A DNA stretch of 64,000 nt from Aquilaria yunnanensis (lineage: Eukaryota > Streptophyta > Magnoliopsida > Malvales > Thymelaeaceae): the NCBI GenBank assembly GCA_039654915.1, contig CM077597.1, forward strand, positions 74,836,001 through 74,900,000, written 5' to 3'. Below are positions 45,041 to 56,320 of this stretch, piece after piece. Positions within the stretch are counted from its first letter, which is position 1. The number at the start of each line of letters is the position of its first letter. A program made the translations under genes and the position numbers. Under the pieces are notes generated by a model that was not told where the DNA came from, did no database searches, and worked only from the letters and a program-made list of their open reading frames with translations.

Positions 45041-46434
45041 TCATAGTCGGCTTGCTACCCATGCAAGGGCACAACAAGACTTTTCTACTACTGAGTATTT
45101 TGCTTCATATGTGGTGAGCTTCTTGCTCAAGTAGTAAATTGCATGCTCTTTCTTGCCTGTCTCATCGCGTTGACCCAATACGGATCCTAATGAAGAATCT
45201 TGTACTAATAAGTATAGAATCGATGGTTCTCCAGATCGGGGTGGTACCAAGACTGGTGAACTTGATAGGTATTACTTAATTTTCTCAAATGCCTTTTGGC
45301 ATTTGTTATTCCACTCAATTGGATTGTTCTTCTTTAGTGATTTGAAAAGAGGTTCCTACTTGGACGTTAACTGTGATATGAATCTTGCTGTGAAGTTGAT
45401 TCTGCCCAGAAAACTTCTTACTTCTTTTGGAGTCTTCGGGGGTTGTATTTCTTGTATTGCTTTGATTTTACTTGGGTCAACTCGAATCCCATCTTTGCTT
45501 ACCATGAAACCCAATAACTTGCCTGAGGAAGCTCCAAAAGTACATTGGCAAGATTCAATTTTAGTTGATACTTGTGAAGTCTATTGAATAGTCTTCTCAG
45601 TACATTTAGATGCCCCCCAGCAGTGAAGGATTTGACAATCATGTCATCTACATACACTTCAATTTCTTTATGCATCATGTCATGAAATAAGGAGACCATG
45701 GCTCTTTGATAAGTAGCACCAGCCTTTTTCAACCCAAAAGGCATCACCTTATAGAAGAAGGTACCCCAAAGGGTAACAAAAGCAATTTTTATCATATCAT
45801 CTGGATCGAGTTTAATTTGATTGTACCCTAAAAAGCCATCTATGAAAGAAAAGTAGGAGTTTCCTGCGGTATTATCCACCAATGTATCAATGTGAGGAAG
45901 TGGGAAGTTATCTTTAGGGCTGGCCTCGTTTAAGGGCCGGTAGTCCTGAAAAACTCTTAGTTTCCCACTCTCTTTCTTTTCAACTGGAAGTATGTTGACA
46001 ACTTATTTTGTATATTCAGCGACTCCAAGAAATCCCACATCCCATAGCTTTCGAATCTCATCTTTTACTCTCAAGATCAGGTCCGGTTTCAATCTTCATA
46101 ACTTCTGTCTGACGGGCTTCACCCCAGGCTTCAATGGTATTTTGTGTAGCACTATGTCCGAGCTTAAGCCGGGCATATCTTGGTATGACCAAGCAAATAC
46201 ATCTACATATTCCCTCAATAAGTGTATTAGTTCTTCTTTCTCTTCAGGAGGAAACAGAGTACCGATTTTAACTTCTTTTTCATCCTGATTATCTCCCAAG
46301 TTGAATGTCTCAGTTGGTTCCTGACTTGTTGCTCTTTCTTTTTCATCCTGCTTAATCAGTTTTAATAACTCAGGAGATATTTGAAGATCTTCGTCATCCA
46401 AGTTAACAGTGTTTACCGGATTATCAAAGTTCAT
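45041..46434 (-). pseudogene. Reverse transcriptase and RNase H of element B, broken
   Basis: Read in pieces. 46434-46096 holds the approach to RT (FAWSYQDMPGLSSDIVLHKIP). A stop (46003-46005) then falls in the region usually reading YPxWVANI. 45882-45499 holds the RT core with FSFIDGFLGYNQIK, MPFGLKKAGATYQRAM and catalytic VYVDDMIVK. After a frameshift near 45530 comes GFMVSKDGIRVDP, then the RNase H start (SGEPSILYLLVQDSSLGSVL, YLSKKLT). The catalytic YVDD is preserved, but no continuous frame remains. Confidence 0.87.
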
Positions 46435-46654
46435 TCTTTCATTGTCATCAAAGAGAGTTTCAGGTCTGCATTAGCCAGAGAGAAAAGAGAGAAGAGAAAA
46501 TGGAGAGAATGAGATGAATGCAAATTGGTGCTTTATTTATAATGTGTATAAATCACAACTTTATTGGAATGAAAAGCAATAACTAAAATGTTCACTTAAG
46601 CAAAGACTACACCCTATTGATTGAACCTTTCTTTAGGAGGTTTTTACTATTAGA

Positions 46655-48010
46655 TTACTTTGAAAAGCTCTTGATTACAACAGGCAGTTTTATTGTCTCC
46701 CAATTGTTCAGCATATCCCGTGGGCTACAGGGTTGAACAAGCTCCTCATTTTTGGGTGAATCACTAATTATTGCTGGAATCGAAAGATATTCAAAAGACT
46801 TGTCGATGCTGATGGTTAGTGCGCCTTCATTGTCATTTCTCGGAATCAAGCCACCACTCACAAATGTTTCAGTGATGTTAGGGATATCCAGATTTCTTCC
46901 CTCTAGGGGATGCCCTTTTAGTCATGCAATCCTCTTTTCTCTCTTTTTAGCTATCGTCTTCATTTTATCTTGCCTTGTCGGTGTGAAACCTAGGCCGTAT
47001 TTCCCTTCGTTTGTAGAGATTTTCAATGGCTCTGAGATTCTTTGCAAATCTTATCCCAGACCTAACCCCGGTGAGTATCCTCCTTTCATCATGAGTTTGG
47101 CGACCATGCGACTCATTTTGGAGATGCTAGGCATGGGTTCTTCTCTATATTCACTGACATAGGTAGCATTAACAATTTCAAAAGACCTGAAAGAGCAATC
47201 AGGCACATCTTCATTAACCTCGACATACTGAGCATCCGTAGGTCTAGATAGCAAAATGTCTTCTTCAGCAAAGACTGTTATTAATTTTCCTTCAATGATG
47301 AATTTCACTTTTTGATGTAATGAAGAGGGAATTGCCCCGGCCATATGGATCCATGGTCTTCCCAACAGACAACTGTAAGAAAGGTTAATGTCCATAACTT
47401 GGAATGTGATATAGAAGACACAAGGGCCGATCCTTATCGGCAGCTCTATTTCTCCAACAACATCTCTTCTCGTCCCATCAAATGCTCGAACGATGATATG
47501 ACTATTGTTGAAGTATGATAGGTCTATACCAAGCTTATGTAAGGTTTCAAGTGGCATTACTTTTAGAGCTGACCGATTGTCGATAAGGACTCTAGCCATA
47601 ATTCGATCTTTGTACTTAGTCAAAATATGTGGAGCCTTAGAGTGACCTCTTCCTTCTACTGGTATCTCATCGTCAGTGAATGTGATAAGATTCTATGCCA
47701 TGATGTTGTTGACAAGGTGGTCAAAATTATTCATATAAATATCTTGCTCAATGTAGGCCTTGTTCAAGACTTTAAGGAGGGTTTCTCGATGAGCGTAAGA
47801 ACTTAAGAGTAATGAGAGTAAGGAAATCTTTGCTGGCAGGTGGTTTAACTGCTGCACGATACTATACTCACTTTGCTCTATGAGTTTGAGAAACTCGCCA
47901 GCTTGTTCATTTGTTACCACTCGAGGCACCCCTTGCTTTTCTGATGTATTTGTGCTAATAGGCCCGTTCGTTGGGTCTGTGATATTATTGTCTTGTTGGA
48001 GCTTGTCCAT
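46655..48010 (-). pseudogene. Protease and G-patch region of element B, broken
   Basis: 48010-47693 is an acidic linker before the protease. 47623-47051 is the aspartic protease: the active-site segment reads VLIDNRSALKVMP where Tat elements have a Gly after Asn, and the flap and end regions include YSCLLGRPWIH and AGAIPSSLHQ. Next comes GGYSPGLGLG, the beginning of a G-patch, a nucleic-acid-associated motif found after the protease in Tat/Ogre elements, cut by a TAA where Lys is usual. 46861-46655 is a further linker. Non-functional; it supplied the alignment that explains the deletion in element A. Confidence 0.8.
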
Positions 48011-48214
48011 TTACTCCAGTGAGTAACATCGACTACTTCTAGTCATGCCCCCAACTTCTAACGGAGTTGATGTAATGTTGGAGGTGTAATCATACTTCCA
48101 TGGAACAGCCTTATCTGATTTGTGGGGGAATGGAGTTGGGACTTAAATCCTTAAAGGCTTGATAGTAGGTTTTGAAATTGGTATAACTAGTGGTCTTGGC
48201 ATAGCATTGACTTC

Positions 48215-50014
48215 TCACTCTTTTATGATTACATTTGCATCAACATCTTTATTTGACATAAAAATGCTGAGTTGGGATGAGTCTATGAGTTTGTGTAGAT
48301 TCTCATGGAATTCTGAGAATTCCTGGATGGAATGACCCTTACTGTCATAAAAATCACACAGCTCTCCATCTTTGATTTCTTTATGCCTAAAAGAAGGCTT
48401 TCTAATGATGACTCCTTCTTTCACAAGCCATGAGTATACATGCTTAAGAGGGGTTGTAATGTCGTTGACTGACTTCTTTATCAGTCGGTGTTCCTCTATC
48501 ATATTAACTGGTCCAGTTTGATGAGGCGGCAATGGGTTGTGAGTGACGCTCGGTTCATCGGAAAAATCCAACCACTTTGACTTGATTAATTATTGGATTG
48601 TGCGTTTCAAAGCTACGCAATTTTCTAAACCATGGCCCACAACGCCATCATGATATGGGCAAGTTATGTTAGGGTCGTACCACCTTGGATATGGGGGTTC
48701 CATTGGCTTTGTAGGAATTGGGCGGATAAGTTGACTTTCAATAAGCTTTGGATATAACTCAGTGTAAGTCATAGGAATTGGCGCAAAAATTTCTCTTTGT
48801 CTTTGTGTGGGCACTAAAGGGGTCGGAACAGGTGGCTGTAATTGATTAGGCCTGTTGGGAGGATAATTATTAGGCCTATTGGTAGGATAAGATAGGCGAG
48901 GCCCAGTAGCCACAGTACCTACGAGGGGAATCCCTCTTCCACGTCCTACTTGTTGTACCTCCCCATCCTTTCTTCTGGATGGTCCTCCTCTTTTCATGGC
49001 ATCATTAAAGGATTCAGTGATCTTCCCAGTCCTAATCCCATGCTCAATTCGTTCTCCAGACATAACAATGTCTGAGAAATTGGTTACTGAATTGCCAATA
49101 AGTTTATCGTAGTATGGGTACTTTAGTGTCTGGACAAATAAAGTTACCATTTTTCCCTCCATCATGGGTGGTGGAACTTGTACGGCTAAGTCCCTCCATC
49201 TTTGAGCGTACTCCTTGAAGGTTTCTTGCTTTTTATTTTCCATATTTTGGAGAGTTTGGCGATTTGGGGCCAAGTCCATGACATGTTTGTAGTTGTTGAT
49301 GAAAGCCTGAGCTAGGTCATTCCATGTTTTGAAGTTTCTTGGATCTTGACTTAGATACCACTGTACTGCTGATTTTGTAAGACTTTCTTGAAAAAGTACT
49401 ATCCACACTTTCTCGTCTTTTGTGAGTGGTTGTATCTTTCGTAGAAACAGTGTAATGTGAGTGATGGGGCAACTTGTTCCATTATATTTCACAAAGTCTG
49501 GCACCTTAAAGTCTGAGGGAATCACAACGTCTGGCACCAAGCAAAGATCGTCCACCGAGAGAGATCCAAATACAGTGCCTCCTTCAATGGCCCGAAGCCT
49601 CTTCTCTATTGTCTCGAGCTTTAGAGATTCTCCTTCTTCCTTCGACAGTGTCTTCTTTTCTTCATAGGCAGTATTATGTCTTAGGTGAATGCTATCGGAT
49701 GGACCTAAATCCTGAACAAGATTCTCATGAATTAAGATCCGTTGCGGGGTGAATCCCAGGGGATGAGTGAAATCTTGTGGCTCTTTAATGGGGATTTGGG
49801 TTGCCTTCCCCTTGATTAACTCCATTAATTGTTTCATTTGCTCGGCCATGCTTTCTATCTTGGACTCAATATCGGTGAGACGTCCTTCCATTTGCTCTAC
49901 CATAAGTCTTGTTTGGAGCCGAGTTGAATATCGGTGTTGAGGTCTAATTTTTACCTTCTTTAAAGTGAGATTCATTTTATTAGACTTTGTATGTGATTGA
50001 TGTAATGCATGCAT
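48215..50014 (-). pseudogene. gag of element B, one stop before the zinc knuckle
   Basis: An open 474-codon frame (50014-48590) plus an in-phase continuation (48571-48215) after a TAA in place of a sense codon (KRTIQ-stop-LIKSKW). Seen: a coiled-coil-like N-terminus (residues ~40-70), the retrotransposon Gag capsid region (KYNGTSCPITHI, VQWYLSQDPRNFKTWNDL, QETFKEYAQRWRDLA), a Pro-rich linker, CPYHDGVVGHGLENC as an intact CCHC knuckle near 450-465, and a second degenerate knuckle-like CDFYDSKGHSIQEF. Capsid assembly and RNA packaging would be its job. Of all element B genes it is the least damaged, so its inactivation may be recent. Confidence 0.85.
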
Positions 50015-50754
50015 GCAATAAGTGAGCTTGATTGTCCACTATTGTGGAACTTCAAGACTTCTTGTTGTCATTAGAAAGACCAAAAAGTTAGTATAGTTTG
50101 ATGCGTAGTTTTGATGCATGAAGAAAAATTGCACAAAACAGAAGTACAACAAAAGAAAAACAAGGTTAGCAATAAGTTAAATAGCAATTAATAACTTATG
50201 AACTATTATGAGAAAAGAAGTTAAAGCCATGAATATAAGACACGAAGAAAACAAAAGTGTAGGGCAACAAAATAGCATAACAATGACATGCTTATGGCGT
50301 TGGTAAATGGTAGGAATTCTATGGCCAGTTCTATGGTTAAATGGGGAGTTTTATATGCATAGGGTGGCTTGTCAAAAAGGCCAAAGGTAGTTCCTGAATC
50401 CCATCACTAAATTATAGTGACAACCCAATTCCTTACCCACAAGGGTTTATGTAAGGAAAGGATTAATTCGGGTCGTAGCTTTTCGTGGGCCCATGCAAAT
50501 ACTATTCATCTCAGGAGGCAATATACTACTTTGCTACTTGAAACCGGTGCAGGCTTGGAGACCATAGTCTCATAAGGACAACAACACCAGTTCCGCTTTG
50601 AAAGAACGTGGTTGAATTGAGGAAGCTCGGGTGTAGAGCTTCATGTCATGAATGCATATTGCATGCTTACAATAAGCAAGTATAGCACATGAATCCACGC
50701 AAAGATAAGCAAAGCAGAACAAACCAAATCAACTTTTAGGCTTGACTCACGAAT
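50015..50754 (-). other. Untranslated leader of element B
   Basis: Between the primer site and gag. It matches 6714-7546 of element A. No ORF is supported. Confidence 0.55.
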
Positions 50755-50774
50755 GTCCCCAGTGGAGTTGCCAA
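50755..50774 (-). promoter_or_regulatory. Primer-binding site of element B
   Basis: On the minus strand TTGGCAACTCCACTGGGGAC, two bases after the LTR end, as in element A but with G-to-A type changes at two places. Confidence 0.8.
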
Positions 50775-50776
50775 GC

Positions 50777-53430
50777 TGTGGCAACGTGGTTTTTTTGGGA
50801 GTCGCCACCAATCGGTTTTACCTAGGTCGATTGAACACCTAAAAATGGTCTACGAGAGTTCGAGGGTTCGGGAGTACGGTTACGTTAAAATAACTTTACT
50901 CTAATGCCCAAAATTGTTACCTTAGTTGATTTTAATTTTGTTTTGCTTGCTTTTAAATAATTTCAGTTAATTTTCAAACCAGGGATTTTAACTGAATCAC
51001 CCGAATATGGACTTTTAAATCTTGATACTTGATTTTTTATAATTTTTTATAATAAATTTGATATTTCCAAACCATGGACTCTATCGAATCACCCAAATGT
51101 GGAATTTAATGAATTTTAATTTTTATTATTTATTAAATATTTTAATTAATTATCAATCCATATCATAAATTCTACTGAATTATCTGAATATGGATTTTTA
51201 ATGATCTTTTATTATTTTATTTTTTTTATTTTTTTTTATTTTGAAATTTGTTTTAGTGATTATCCAATCCATATATCTTATTATATTGCTGGATGTTGAT
51301 CCTGAATTTATTTATATTATGTATATATATTTTTTTTTATGAAAAAGAAAATATTTATTCGAAATCATTGATTTTATTGGATCATCTGGTTAAGAATCAT
51401 TATTTTTTTTAATAAACGGAATAAGAGGTTAGACTTTGTTATTTAAAGGAAATAATAATTAAAAAAATGAGTGACTCGACATTCCAAATAATAATAATTA
51501 AAAAAAATGTTAAACAAAATAAGAATGACGGAAAAATAAAAGACAGGGGCTTGGTCGTAATAGAAATAATAAACTAAAAAAATAATAAATAAGGAAGTAA
51601 GATGGGGCTCTTGGCCAGCCATAAAAAAAAATGGTAAATAAGAAAATAAGGTTAATCATCCACACAAAGAAATAATAAGATGTAGAAATTAAATACAAAG
51701 TAAATAAATAAAGAAAGTTGGCGCTTAGCCATCCACATGACAGAAAATAATAAATGCAGAAAGTAAATAAATAAATAAAGTGGGGCACTTGGCCGTCTAC
51801 ATAAAAAAAGAAAGTGCAGAAAGTAAATAAATGAAGAAAAGTAAATAAATAAAGAAAGTGGGGCACTTGGCCGTCCACGTAAAAAAAAAGATAAAGTGCA
51901 GAAAGTAAATAAATAAAGAAAGTGGAACACTTGGCCATCCACGTAAAAAAATAAAGTGCAGAAAATAAATAAATGAAAAAAGGTAAATAAATAAAGAAAG
52001 TGGGGCATTTGGCCATCCCTGTAAAAAAAAAAAGAAAAAGTGCAGAAAGTAAATAAATGAAGAAAAGTAAATAAATATAAAAAGTGGGACACTTGGCCAT
52101 CCACGTAAAAAGATAAAGTGCAGAAAGTAAATAAATGAAAAAAGTAAATAAATAAAGAAAGTGGGGCACTTGGCCGTCAATGTAAAAAAAAAAATTAAGT
52201 GTAGAAAGTAAATAAATGAAAAAAAGTAAATAAATAAAGAAGTGGGGCATTTGGCCGTTCATGTAAAAAAAAAAAAGATAAAGTGCAGAAAGTAAATAAA
52301 TGAAGTAAATAAATAAATAAAGTGGGGCGCTTGGCCATCCACATAAAAGAAGTAACAAAAGTACAGAAAAATAAATAAGTAAAAAAAGAAATAAAGTGGG
52401 GCGTTTTGACCATCCACATAAAAGTAGGAGGTATAACCTTTCATAAAAAAAAAAAGAACAAGAGAAAGAAAAAGAAAACAAAATAAAAAAGAAAGAACAA
52501 AAAATAAACATTTAAAGTTTGATGTTAATGGCCTATCTGCAAGAACAAGAAAGTTAGTGGCTAAAATGGATGAAATAAAAAGAATCAAAGATTAAAAGGG
52601 AGTTATACAGAAAAAAACGTTGACTGAATCAGACGGGTCGGTTTTGCGGGTTGGAAGACGTTCTCCTTTAATTTGCCGTTCTCCGGTGACGACGGGACCG
52701 GTGGCGACCTAGGCTTGGATGAGGGGGCGACGGCGACAAGGAGGGAGGAGGAGGACGCTGTGCAGGACGAGGGGGCGTTGCGTGGGAAGAGGCCGAACGG
52801 CTTGCAGTGATGGAACGGCGGTTGAAACGGCTGACAGAGGACTGACGGCACGGGTAACAGGTGGACGTCAATGGAAACAGCGGTGGCGTGACTGGAGGAG
52901 TGTCGGGAGGGCGACGGAAAACTGGAAACAAAAAGAAGGATAGTGCGTCAGAGAGAACGGAAATGAAACGGAGTCGTCGGACGTGAAAAGGGGTGTCAGG
53001 GTAGAAGTTTAGGATTTTTTGGGTGAGGGAGGAGTAGCCAAGGAATAAAGCTACAGTTTTGCCTTTTTTAAGTTAGTAGCTTAAGTTTGGCTAATTTCGC
53101 GTGTTTCTTTGCAGGTTTGGACCCCTATTTATAGGGATAGAGCATTGAATTCCCTTAATTTAAGAAAAATTTGAAATTTAATTAAAAAAAGATTTAAAAC
53201 ATAATTTGGTCAAAATTATAGTTTTAGTCCTTTAACTTTCACTGACTATTGGTCTAGTCTCAGATTTTTTCACAAAATTACAAATTGTCCCAAATTTGTC
53301 GGTTTTGCCAATTTATCCCAAAACCTCGTGAATAATTACCAATTTCCCTAGAATTTCCAGATTTTGTTAGATTTTTCCCAAACTTCTCAATTTTGTCAAT
53401 TTTTTTTAAAAATCCCCCCTTTTATATTTT

Positions 53431-53490
<60 letters not shown>

Positions 53491-53631
53491 ATTTTTATTG
53501 TTATTATATTTTAACTAACCCTACAAAACAAAATGCCTCCTAAACTAATTAATTAATTATTTATTTATTTATATTTATTTATTTATTTTAATTTTTCAAG
53601 AATAACAACCGGACGAAATTGGGTGTCAACA
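50777..53631 (-). repeat. 5' LTR of element B (2.86 kb)
   Basis: On the minus strand TGTTGACACCC ... GTTGCCACA. Contents: a long (AT)n microsatellite (53435-53488, longer than in the 3' LTR at 35697-35721), TATA at 53126-53133, GC island about 52640-52990, ~80-bp tandem repeats about 51700-52430, and CCATGG-type motifs near 51064. ORFs 51510-52511, 52259-52588 and others are repeat translations. Confidence 0.92.
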
Positions 53632-54397
53632 CCTATAGTTTCTAAATATATATATTTTTAATTTTTTTCTAACAAATAATTTCCCTCAATCCCATTTTTT
53701 TTGCTCCATTTAACTTTTCTAACTAGTTTGACTTGAATTTATTTATATTTTTATTTATTAAAAATTTAAAAAATATATTTAAAAACTATAAGTCTTGATT
53801 TATCATTCATGTATAAAATATATTTATTTATATATTAAAATATTAAAAATATAAAAAATATAGATTAATTGTCAAAATATGAATAGTGCAAAAAATTTGA
53901 GACAGATAGAGTAATATGAATAAATTCAATTTAAACTATTCAAAAAAGTCAAATATTTCAAAGAATATGGGACCTAAGGAGCACTATAATTTCCAAAACC
54001 TAATTATTCTTATCTCTATCACCGTTCACTAATCGTTTCCCATAGCTCTCACTCGTTCGCTCTGCAACACAAAACAGATCAACAAAATAGAATAAACCAA
54101 TTCACATATATTAAATCATAAATTTTCTAAAGTCTTTTTTGACCATATATTTTATGTTGATTTAAGTTAAAATTGGGTCTTGTCGGGTTTAGTCATTGGG
54201 TCATTTCGGATTCAGGTCAAGTCAAGTATGGGTTCGGGTTTTCTTGGGTTTCACTTCAATCGAGTTCGGCTTTAGGTCAGGTTGGGTGCAGTGGGGTTCG
54301 GGTTCTTGACTTTTCTAATCAAATCGAGTCAAGTCAAGTTTGAGTTTGCATTCGGGTGGATCAGATCGGGTCAAATTTTGTCATACTTACTTTTTAG

Positions 54398-54822
54398 CAA
54401 GTTTCAAATGCAATGAGGGGTTGGACTGCAAAGTTTCAGACCCAGAAGACAAGAGGTGCAAAAAGTCAATGTGCAAGTCAAACTTGCAATTTCAAAGAAG
54501 ATTACGGCAGAATTTCTTTTCCAAAACCAGTCCAATTTCTCTAACTTATTCTCAACCGAAAGGACCTGCACTGAGCTGGAAATGCTGCTGAAATAAACCT
54601 TTCAGCAAGTTTGATCATATGCAGAAAAAAAAAATCTGATTTAAAAGGAATCAAATATAAATAATATCATGACTCCTAGTCATATAAACCAAAATTTTCA
54701 TAATCACCATCATAAAAGATATCACATTTACTGAAAGTTGTGCAAATTTCTCTAATAATTGCTGCCATTTACCTGTGATCGAGTGGGAAGAGTAATTTCA
54801 CAATCATATATTATGTTTTCAC
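54398..54822 (+). repeat. Right part of the duplicated segment (interrupted copy)
   Basis: Matches 59644-60067 nearly base for base (GTTGGACTGCAAAGTTTCAG, AATTGCTGCCATTTACCT). Together with 32570-32692 it forms the copy interrupted by the hAT-like element. An 83-codon frame (54340-54591) is partly open in both copies but has no recognisable motif. Confidence 0.85.
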
Positions 54823-55334
54823 AGTTGGAAGTATTTTTAAAAGTGTTTTTAATTAGCATGCGTACCTTTTTTAAGAGATACAACAAACAAAATAAATTTA
54901 ATTGGTTACGCTACGCTGTAGAAAATATTTTAGTTTTACGTTACCATATATGGAAGAAAACAGAGTTTAGGGGAGAAAAGTTAAGAAGGGACATATTACT
55001 GAAATCATATAGTATTAGATGGTACAAGAGAGTTTGGGTTCAGGGTGAGTTGGACACAGTCAAATTCGAATTGTTGACTTTTCTAATCAAATCTGATCAG
55101 GTTGGGCTTGGGTTCTAGTGGATTCGACTAGGTCATCATGTTGGGTCAGATTTTTTCATCCCTACTTATTTTAGGCATTGATATTCTCACAACTTTATTG
55201 ATTCATCACAACATTTTTCACAACAATACCAAGTTTAAAAAGCTACAAACTCAATCGAAGTTAGAATTTATTGAGCAACGATCAAACTGCGTATAGACAC
55301 ATCATACAGGTGAGCATTTGAAAGTATTTTCTTA
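54823..55334. other. Spacer with a second hAT-like right end
   Basis: 54823-55010 holds nothing recognisable. About 55015-55160 contains GGGTT/GGTCAGG words and ends TTTTTTCATCCCTACT, the reverse complement of the AGTAGGGATG terminus of the hAT-like element at 32693. It is probably a truncated relative. No target duplication was found. Confidence 0.4.
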
Positions 55335-55844
55335 GATTACAACGTCAAAATGATGATTTTCTTCGCTCAACAAATTGTTGTTGATCTTAGCATTATAGCT
55401 GTCCTGACTGTAGAACCAAGTGTATCAGCTCATCTTGAACTCTACGTCCATGGTGTTGAGGCGGCACATGACTTACCCCACAGAGTTGCTCAATGTCCAC
55501 AACCACCTTGCTCGGTGGAGTAAGTCGCCACACTGGCCATTGTGTATCTTTTCGAGAGGTGGTAAATGCACTAAGTGGCCAGAACAGTCATTGTGCTCGA
55601 TGAATGTCATGGTCTCCCCTATGGCGTTGTAGATAAGAAGCTTGGCATAGACAATCTTCTTACCGTATTCATCCTTCAAAAGATTCAGGTAGGCACGAGC
55701 ACTCTCCAGCTTACCTTCTGCACTAGTCATTTCTAGAGCCACGGTGGCCACGTCAAAGCATGTGGATGCATTGTATGGCCCAGTTAGTAACTCCCTCCGT
55801 GTCCTCACCGTCACTGGAGTTCTGAACATGTTTCTGTTCAACAT
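55335..55844 (-). pseudogene. 23 kDa jasmonate-induced protein-like pseudogene 2
   Basis: Open from 55844 to 55473 (123 codons): NMFRTPVTV, VATVALEM, SARAYLNLLKDEYG, LLIYNAIGETMTFI, HNDCSGH, KIHNGQCGDLLH. The family motif IYNATGDT and the NGQWG motif are visible with substitutions (Trp to Cys, Thr to Ile). Past the stop the family's C-terminal region can be followed to about 55335 (ENHHFD). Same strand as pseudogenes 1 and 3. Confidence 0.7.
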
Positions 55845-55924
55845 TCAATGCTTCACAAATGCGATGCATTCAAATTTTCTTTTTTCATTATCTATCTTGA
55901 TTACAACATCCAAAGGGTGATTTT

Positions 55925-56320
55925 CTAGGGTGCAAAATTTATGGATAATGCCTACCATATTTTTCTAAATCATCTCCCAATCAGTGTCGTCAAAGTGGCC
56001 TCTGTTGTGGATCTCAATGTAACAAAAAATTTCGGTGCTATGGCCAATTTCCCTAACTCATCATGTAGTCTTTGTCTACCAAGTTGAGGCAGTACACAAC
56101 AGCCCCCATAAAGGCCCTCCGATGGTTCGGCAATTGCTGGTAGAGAAAGGCATCCCACTAGCCATTATGTATCTTCACCGGGGGTGATGAGTCTGCTAAT
56201 TGGCTTGAATAGTTATGCTACATCATGAGCATCATGGTCTCCCCTGTGGCATTGTAGATAAGAACCTTGGTGTTGTTGATGTTCCAATTTCTATTTGCTA
56301 AACCTTTCAAGAAGCCACTG
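55925..56320 (-). pseudogene. 23 kDa jasmonate-induced protein-like pseudogene 3
   Basis: More decayed. KVLIYNATGETMM (56260 region), KIHNG-stop-WDAFLY, then GAVVYCLN and, in another frame, IEIHNRGHFDDTDWEMI match the middle and C-terminal parts of the family. It lacks its N-terminus and has several stops and a frameshift. It lies immediately upstream of pseudogene 2, giving a tandem arrangement. Confidence 0.65.

Larger units (their letters stand above)
33201..53631 (-). mobile_element. Element B: Tat/Ogre-type Ty3/gypsy retrotransposon with cargo genes
   Basis: A 20.4-kb minus-strand insertion with LTRs 50777-53631 (5') and 33201-35847 (3') and target duplication CCTAT (33196-33200 and 53632-53636). 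On the minus strand in order: primer site, leader, gag, protease with G-patch, RT, RNase H, second RNase H, integrase, cysteine-rich cargo copies, LOG-like gene, hairpin array, 3' LTR. The RT-RNase H-integrase order is that of Ty3/gypsy. The G-patch, dual RNase H and primer site point to the Tat/Ogre branch. All polyprotein parts carry stops or frameshifts. The LTRs differ from each other visibly more than those of element A, so it is older. Confidence 0.93.
32693..54389 (+). mobile_element. hAT-like non-autonomous DNA transposon, split by element B
   Basis: Ends TAGGGATGGAAAT... and ...TTTGTCATACTTA are imperfect inverted repeats. They are flanked by 8-bp near-identical duplications CTTTTGAG (32685-32692) and CTTTTTAG (54390-54397), the target size of hAT elements. 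The homologous empty site ACACTTTTGAGCAAGC survives at 59632-59647. Without element B the transposon is about 1.26 kb (32693-33195 plus 53637-54389, with one CCTAT). It is rich in GGGTCGGGTT-type subterminal words at both ends and encodes no transposase I can see. Confidence 0.8.

Noticed and set aside
45303..45587. 94-codon plus-strand ORF (also 45992-46288, 46752-47162)
   Set aside because: Antisense of element B RT and protease regions.
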